Part shown: positions 58,386-64,000 of the stretch, one piece after another
Layout: the number at the start of each line of letters is the position of its first letter
Position numbering within the stretch: the first letter of the stretch is position 1
Source: Gnetum montanum
Lineage: Eukaryota > Streptophyta > Gnetopsida > Gnetales > Gnetaceae
Reading direction: 5' to 3'
NCBI GenBank assembly: GCA_015680685.1
Contig: MNCI01029312.1
Location: forward strand, 137,915 to 201,914
Length of the DNA: 64,000 nucleotides
Program-made: the position numbers and the translations under genes
Notes under the pieces: generated by a model
What the model was told of the DNA's origin: nothing
The model's input: the letters and a program-made list of their open reading frames with translations, nothing else
Database searches by the model: none

Positions 58386-60279
58386 ATTTATTTACAATAT
58401 TACTACCTAGTCAATTTTACTTCTTTATTACATTATAATCGTGTAATTTAGCAAAAACAACTTTATACCATAATTGCAACATGAAACCATGTAACATGCA
58501 TGAAACTCCCTTTGCCTAATTCATTCATTACACTAATGATGAACTAGTAGTTAAAAAGGGAAAACATTTTAGCAATGTTAGGATTGTCGGAGATCAAAAC
58601 ATCAAAAAAAAATTAAATTTGGATGGATCCCACTAGGTTTCTCCCAAGTGATAGGGTTTAAGGCCTAAAATTCCATTAACATTGGGGTTTAACCCTCATG
58701 AAGCCTTAAAAAAATTACTAACTTGAAACTTCCATCGACCATGTTGGTCAGTGTGTATCTAGCATGGGCTAAGCATCCCATGCATAACATGTGAAAACTC
58801 AAGAACCCCATTCCAAATTTAGCAACCAAATGTTGATGCCAACAAGTACCAAGCACCAAGAGAGATAAGAATCCATCATAGCACCTTCTATTTTTGGCAA
58901 CACCATTGACCTAAAACCCATCCATGCTAGACAATGTTGCTCTAAGGAGGATGGAATTCAAAAGAAATAGCCAAGCCACAATTTGACCCCAAAATGATCT
59001 CATTAAGCCTAAAGCCTTTATAGTAGCCTCCAAAAACTCTGAAACCTTGTCAAATCCAATAAAAAGTGGCAAAAATCATGGATTTCAGTGGAGCCATGTT
59101 GTGGGAACCTCAACCACATTGGTTAGCATGGCCCCTACATGGTTGGATGGGGTGTGACCGTAAAAAACCAAAAGTAACCTCCAAATTGACATATCATAGC
59201 CTTCTGACCTCCTTAAAGTCCTCGGTATCCAAAAATCAAGCAAAATAAGTTTAAGTCCTTGCCAACCCCCTTACCCACATTGAGGAGCCCTTCACCCATG
59301 CTGGCTAGTATGTGTTTATCATGGATGTTTTGAGGATATCCCATAAAAACCCATAGATGCACCAAAATGACTTCAAAACTTACCCCTATGACTCTAAGAC
59401 CTTCCTAGAGTGTTTAATGACTGCAAATCAAGTAAAAATTAGCTGAAATTAGCCAAAAAAAATCTATCCATGCTAGAGAATGCTTCACCCATGCTAGCCA
59501 ATGTGAGTCCAATGTGGGTGACATAAAGAAAACACATAGGAGGCTCATAGATGCATCATATTGGTTCCAAATTATACTACCTTAACCCTAGCACCCTGTT
59601 AAAGCCTCCAAAACCCATCAAATGCTAGAAAATAAGCCAAAAGTATTAAAAATATATTATCCCCCTCCATCCATGCTAGGGCCACATTGGCCAATTTGGC
59701 CTAGACAATGACTAGAATAAATATCAAAAAGCCTTCAAAGTTACTGATTTTGATGCCAAATACTAGTTATCAAGAGTAGAAACCCTAGGAACTTGAATAC
59801 ATAGTCAATTTGATGTCAAGGATTCCTAGAAATTAGTATTCCCATGTAGCCACATTGGAGAAGACCAAAGCCACGTTGGCCAATGTGGCCCTAATGCAGG
59901 TAAGGGATTTTACCAATTTTGGCAGTACATCAACACATTAAAAAGCATAAAACTTTGCCTGGTGGATCCTAGGACATCAAAACCTCAAACGTATTATAGA
60001 TTAATGTCACTTAAACCATAAAAGCCCACCATACCTCCTCACCCATGTTGGGGCATTGCTACCCAACATGGCTAGGGGGTATAACCATGCCAGAGCTAAA
60101 ACAACCATGAAACATGGATAGTTGTAAGCCTAATCCTTCAACATGAGTACTAGTAACCTTAAAGATTTGAAAACCTAATTGCATTACCTATAAAACCTAC
60201 TAGGAACCAAAAAAGAAGTATATCCATGCTAAGGGCCACTTGATCCATGCTAGCCAACGTAGCCTTATCATGGGTACGG
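58386..60279 (+). repeat. Diverged repeat region of about 190-bp period in place of the antisense gene (E)
   Basis: From about 58900 the sequence cycles roughly every 180-200 bp through (C)CCATGCTAG(C/G)...CAATGTGGG...AAGCCTCCAAAACCC-type segments (recurrences near 59090, 59280, 59470, 59670, 59860, 60040 and 60215). The style and period resemble the U3 of C LTRs. GGAGATCAAAACATCAAAAAAAA near 58590 could be a decayed polypurine tract and LTR start. No trace of the antisense gene, splice site or RT N-terminus is seen. The start of RT homology at 60280 is abrupt. Confidence 0.5.
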
Positions 60280-61451
60280 TCCATAACAATGCCAACCTTT
60301 GTACAACCTTCATGACTCCTTGTAATACATTTTGTTACATTGTGATGTCATTTGGCCTAAAGAATGCAGGAGAAACATACCAAAGAGCTATGATGTATAT
60401 CTTTAGTGAGTATTTACTAGGTTTTCTCAATGATTACATAGATGATATAGTTGTTAAGTCCAAAGTGGTCAATGACCACACTCATGACCTTGACCTTATG
60501 TGTAAATAATGTCTCACGTAAGAGCTTAGGCGTAATCCCAAAAAGTGTGTCTTTGGTGTCAAAACTGGTAAGATGCTTGGCTTTGTAGTATCTAAAGAAG
60601 GGATACATGTCAATTCCAACAGGGTTAAAGCCATATCCAACTTGGCTATACCAACTAACCTTAAGGAGATTTGGGGACTACATGGTAGATTACAATTTAT
60701 CTATAGGTTCTTCACTAGGCTCATGGATAAGATACAACCCATGCAACACTTGCTTAAGAAAGAGGCCAACTATGAGTGGATGGCTCAATGCCAGGAAGTA
60801 TTTAAAAATCTTGAGAAAGAGTTGGTGCAACTACTAATAGTCTATCACTACAAAAGGATAAGCCCTTTTATATCTACCTTGCTATCAATGATACATCCAT
60901 TGCCTCTCTACTCTATCAGAAATGAAATCCTGGAGTTGAGTTAACAATATACTACCTTAGCCATGCATTGATTGTCTATGAGACTTGATACACTAAAGTA
61001 GAGAAATATTTTCTAGCCCTAGTCTTCTCCTCATTGAAGAAGTGAAGACAATACCTCTTTAGGAGCTAGGTCAATGCCATTTGTAAAGATAATGTGCATA
61101 GAGCCATCATGACCAATATCTATGAAAGTAGTCATATAACCTATTGGAAAGCCATAATAGTCACATTTGACCTTAATTATATCTCTCAAACCTCAATAAT
61201 GGTCAAGATATAGCCACACAAATTAGTGTTTCACCAATAGAAGATCATGCAGCCATAGACATTGAATTTCTAGATGAGCATATCAACGTTGTTAGCAATG
61301 TACCTGAGGGATAAGAGGTGATTGTGCACTTTGATGGAGCTTTGACTACCCATGGGGCCATTGTTGCTATCATCATACCACTCTCGTCTAGTGAAATCAA
61401 ACCCTTCACTTACCATTCTAAATTTCCATGTACCAATAATTTAGTGGAGCA
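60280..61451 (+). pseudogene. pol: RT (C-terminal half), RNase H and partial second RNase H remnant
   Basis: Homology starts at CTTFMTPCNTFCY and continues with FGLKNAGETYQRAM, YIDDIVVKS and the RT thumb (60240-60700). RNase H follows (60720-61230) with stops. The second RNase H-like domain starts at about 61318 (VHFDGALTTHG, FPCTNNLVEHE) and is cut at about 61451 by the copia LTR. The order is that of B. It may belong to element E or to a different copy joined at 60280. Confidence 0.75.
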
Positions 61452-62463
61452 TGAACAAATACAAATATTTCAAATGGAGACTACAAGGACTCATGGGAGC
61501 ATGGACAAGTACAAGGAGTACAAGCCAAATGAAGATGCTCCAATGATTGAGAGGAAGCTAAATCAGAAAGAGAAAGCCTAAAAAGTCAAAATTCAAAAGC
61601 TAAGAATATGTCTCCAAGAAGTAGGAGATGTCTTGGTTGAAGTAAGGATCATACAAAAAAAATGTCTTCCAAAAATAGGAGATGTCTTCTTTGTAGAGAA
61701 GATGTCTCCATAGATATATATCCATAGAGACATCCCAACTTTTAGGATAGTTGTCTCCCTAAAATTGAAGTTAGTTTTAGAGAGATATCCCAATCTTGAA
61801 GGAGCTGTCTATACTAGTCATTAGATAGCCATTGTATGAATTTTAAGACTCCTAGGCTATAAGAAGACTTCACTTTCTCATGTATTGTGAAAATGTTGTG
61901 CATGAATTGTCACTATCAAAGTAATCATTGTATATTATGCCTGTGTACCTCATTTGTAAAATCATTTGCATGATTGATTGTAATTGTGCTTCAAAGGAAA
62001 AGTACTTGTAATCTAAGTTACATTCTTCCTTTTTTTTTGTTTCTCTCTTGTTAGCCTATTGGGATTGATGTGCTTCTTGTGAGAAGGCATTGTCATCAAG
62101 CTTGTTGAGATCCTGCAGGATTGAGTATTTGTGTAGCATCAAAACACTTTAGAGAGGAGCTTAATTTGTAAAAGTTTTGGGATCTTTAAAACCACATTCT
62201 AAGTTTGTGGAGAACTTGTGGGGTTGAGTGATTTCACAGTGAAAAAACATTATGGAGCAAAGCTTAAATATTGTACAAGGTGTGGTGCCCTTCAAACCAC
62301 ATTTTTAGGAAACAAAGTTTATAGGTGTACAAGGATTCTATCCTCTGAGTGTAAGCATACCCAAATTGGAAAATCATGTAAAAATTGAGTATGACTTTTT
62401 TTTCCTATTTAATCTTGATTTGAGAAACTTATTCATCCCCCCTTTTAAGTTCTTCATCCTCAA
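61452..62463 (+). repeat. 5' LTR of copia element G (left boundary uncertain)
   Basis: The right end (...TTCATCCTCA) is set by the primer site. The left end is placed at the TG where gypsy homology stops (61452); a start near 61605 is also possible. A TATA motif GCTATAAGAAG lies at 61856-61866. The words GGAGATGTCTTC and GATGTCTCC repeat in 61600-61740. Confidence 0.55.
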
Positions 62464-62482
62464 GTGATATGAGAGATTAGTA
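62464..62482 (+). other. Primer-binding site of copia element G (decayed)
   Basis: GTGATATGAGAGATTAGTAC resembles TGGTATCAGAGC-type sites complementary to initiator tRNA-Met that are usual for plant copia elements. A few mismatches are visible. Confidence 0.5.
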
Positions 62483-62516
62483 CTCTTTCATTTGACATCA
62501 ATTCAAAGAGTGAACT

Positions 62517-64000
62517 ATGGAGGGAAAATATTACACAAAGGCACTGATGTTCAATGGGTTTGACTTTACCTATTGAAAGGAAAGGATTCAAGGCTTCTTT
62601 GAGTCTATGGAGTTTGAAGTATGGAAGTCCATCGTTGAAGGCTACACACTATCCATCGACAGTACAACAAAATCCATGAAGCCCCAAATCAAATGGATGC
62701 AAGAGGAAAAAGATAAGTTCATGCTTGATTTTAAAGTAAAACATTTTTTATATTGTGCATTGAATAAATATAAATTTAATAGAGTATTTGGATGTAAAAT
62801 GCCCAAATAAATTTTGGAAACATTAGAGGCTACTTATGAGGGAACTTTAATAGTTAAGCAATCTAAACTTTTGGTCTTACAAAGTGAGTATGATAAGCTC
62901 AAAATGACAGAAGATGAGAAAATAAAAGATTATTTCTCTAGAGAAAATGATCTTGTTGTGCCTATTAGAGGTACTAGTAAATATTTACTAAAAATTGATG
63001 TCATAATAAAAATGATTATAACTCTTCAACTGGAACTTAGATTAAAGGTCACATCCATGGAGGAAATTAGAGATTTCTCAATTCCAAAATTTGAATTGCT
63101 TCAAAGTACTCTATTGCTTATGAAATGAACCTCATAAGTGAAGGGAAATTAAAAAAAAAATCTATCTCCAAAGAAAAGGAACCTAATGAACAAGATGAGG
63201 GCAATGAAGAAGAAATAGCTTTTCTCTCAAGAAGGTTGTAAAGGCTTATGGAAAAAAGAAGAGCAAGCTCAAATCAGAAAAGAACCAACTAATTCAAAGG
63301 TAAAGAAAGAGGTAATAATTTTTCAATTTCTAATTTTGATTATACTTCAATATAATATTGGATTTGTGGTGGAAGGTGCCATGTGGTCTCTGAATGTCCA
63401 AGTAATGACAAGTTGCAAAGGAGGGACAGAGATGATATAGAACTAAAAAAAGACCAACTTCTACACTAGTTGGGATGACGGAGAGAAAATTGAAGAAGAT
63501 ATGGAGAATGATGCAAAAGACTCATACCTCATCTATATGGCCCTCACAAATGATGATGTTGGTATCTCATATGAAGAATTTGAAATGAAGAAGAAAGGTA
63601 TGAACTTTTGTGAAATGAACTTTTATCTTTTCAAAATCTTTGTACAAAGTTGAGTAAACAAGTAAAAATTAAGGATTAAGAAATTTCTTTATTAAATTAA
63701 AATATTTTAGATCTCACAAAGGAAATCTCAAACCTCAAGGCTAAGAATAAAGAACTAATCAAGTCTTATGAGTAGATGAAGGAAGAGCTTGCAGAGGTAA
63801 AACTTGTGAATGAAAGACAAGTTAAAAGGAAAGAGTTCCTTTAGATGGTTTTAGAAAAAGGAAGAAGTCCACATGATAAGAGTGGGATGGGATGTTGTAC
63901 ACAAGAGGAATCATCTACACCGACCCCATCTCAACCAAAGGCCACTCCAAAGAGTCAACAATTAACTAGCACTACATCTCAATCATGAGTAATTCCAAGG
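62517..64000 (+). pseudogene. gag: copia gag of element G, with altered zinc knuckle
   Basis: ATG 62517 opens MEGKYYTKALMFNGFDF.. and continues as a typical copia gag (KERIQGFFESMEFEVWKSIV, YEGT near 62835, KVKDYF-like KIKDYFSRENDLV near 62920-62960). A stop replaces the Trp usual after the first Tyr motif (62574-62576). The knuckle region near 63355-63405 reads YWICGGRCHVVSECP: spacing fits CX2CX4HX4C, but the first Cys is Tyr. A Lys/Glu-rich coiled-coil stretch follows (63540-63860) with further stops and a shift. The frame continues past the window end. Confidence 0.7.

Larger units (their letters stand above)
61452..64000 (+). mobile_element. Element G: Ty1/copia retrotransposon, 5' part
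   Basis: An LTR, a Met-type primer site and a copia-style gag follow one another in plus orientation up to the window end. Protease, integrase and RT would lie to the right. It interrupts the second RNase H of the preceding gypsy fragment and is the only non-gypsy element recognised here. Confidence 0.75.

Overview
The window looks like repeat-dense intergenic DNA from a large plant nuclear genome. I see no host gene, rRNA, tRNA or CRISPR. Nearly all of it is nested, inverted and decayed copies of one Ty3/gypsy retrotransposon family. A Ty1/copia element begins at the right end. The family fits the Tat lineage: it has no chromodomain, it carries a second RNase H-like domain between the first RNase H and integrase, and a probable sense intron separates gag-protease from reverse transcriptase. 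I cannot name the species. A very large genome such as a gymnosperm's is plausible but unproven.

Layout, with element letters mine. A (1-7622, minus) is the best preserved copy: antisense gene, repeat block, gag-protease, primer site and 5' LTR. Its polymerase half lies left of the window. B (7623-23320, plus) is interrupted by A in its 5' leader. It shows the full plan: gag-protease, repeat block, antisense gene on the minus strand, RT-RNase H-second RNase H-integrase, second repeat block, polypurine tract, 3' LTR. C (25644-44636, minus) has the same plan with both LTRs. A third, truncated LTR (23321-25632) lies beyond its 3' LTR, and B sits in that LTR. D (44637-47883, minus), F (47884 to about 51270, plus) and E (about 51270 to about 60280, plus) are older fragments. 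A reverse transcriptase remnant (60280-61451) is cut by copia element G (61452-64000).

The most notable system is the antisense gene. In A, B, C, D and F a gene on the opposite strand lies next to gag-protease, and in B and C it clearly sits between protease and RT. It has its own TATA-like box (TATAAGTA in A, B and C) and its own introns. In B, exons 1 to 4 join in phase. Exons 2-3 of B and C resemble a plant FCP1/NIF-type (HAD-fold) phosphatase domain whose catalytic acidic residues are mostly lost. Later exons encode an unrecognised conserved domain, a long coiled coil and an acidic tail. The splice sites of the last intron are recognisable in all five copies. Because the gene is antisense to the element's genomic RNA, its introns escape splicing during retrotransposition, which would explain how they persist.

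Flanking it are arrays of short units (type AGTTTAAGGCCnTTGCGGGCC) found after protease, before RT and after integrase. The LTR U3 regions are full of short imperfect palindromes (TTACGC/GCGTAA in A and B, TACGCTG/CAGCGTA-like in C). All protein-coding parts carry stops or frameshifts. A is the mildest case, with five nonsense codons in gag-protease and one in the antisense gene.
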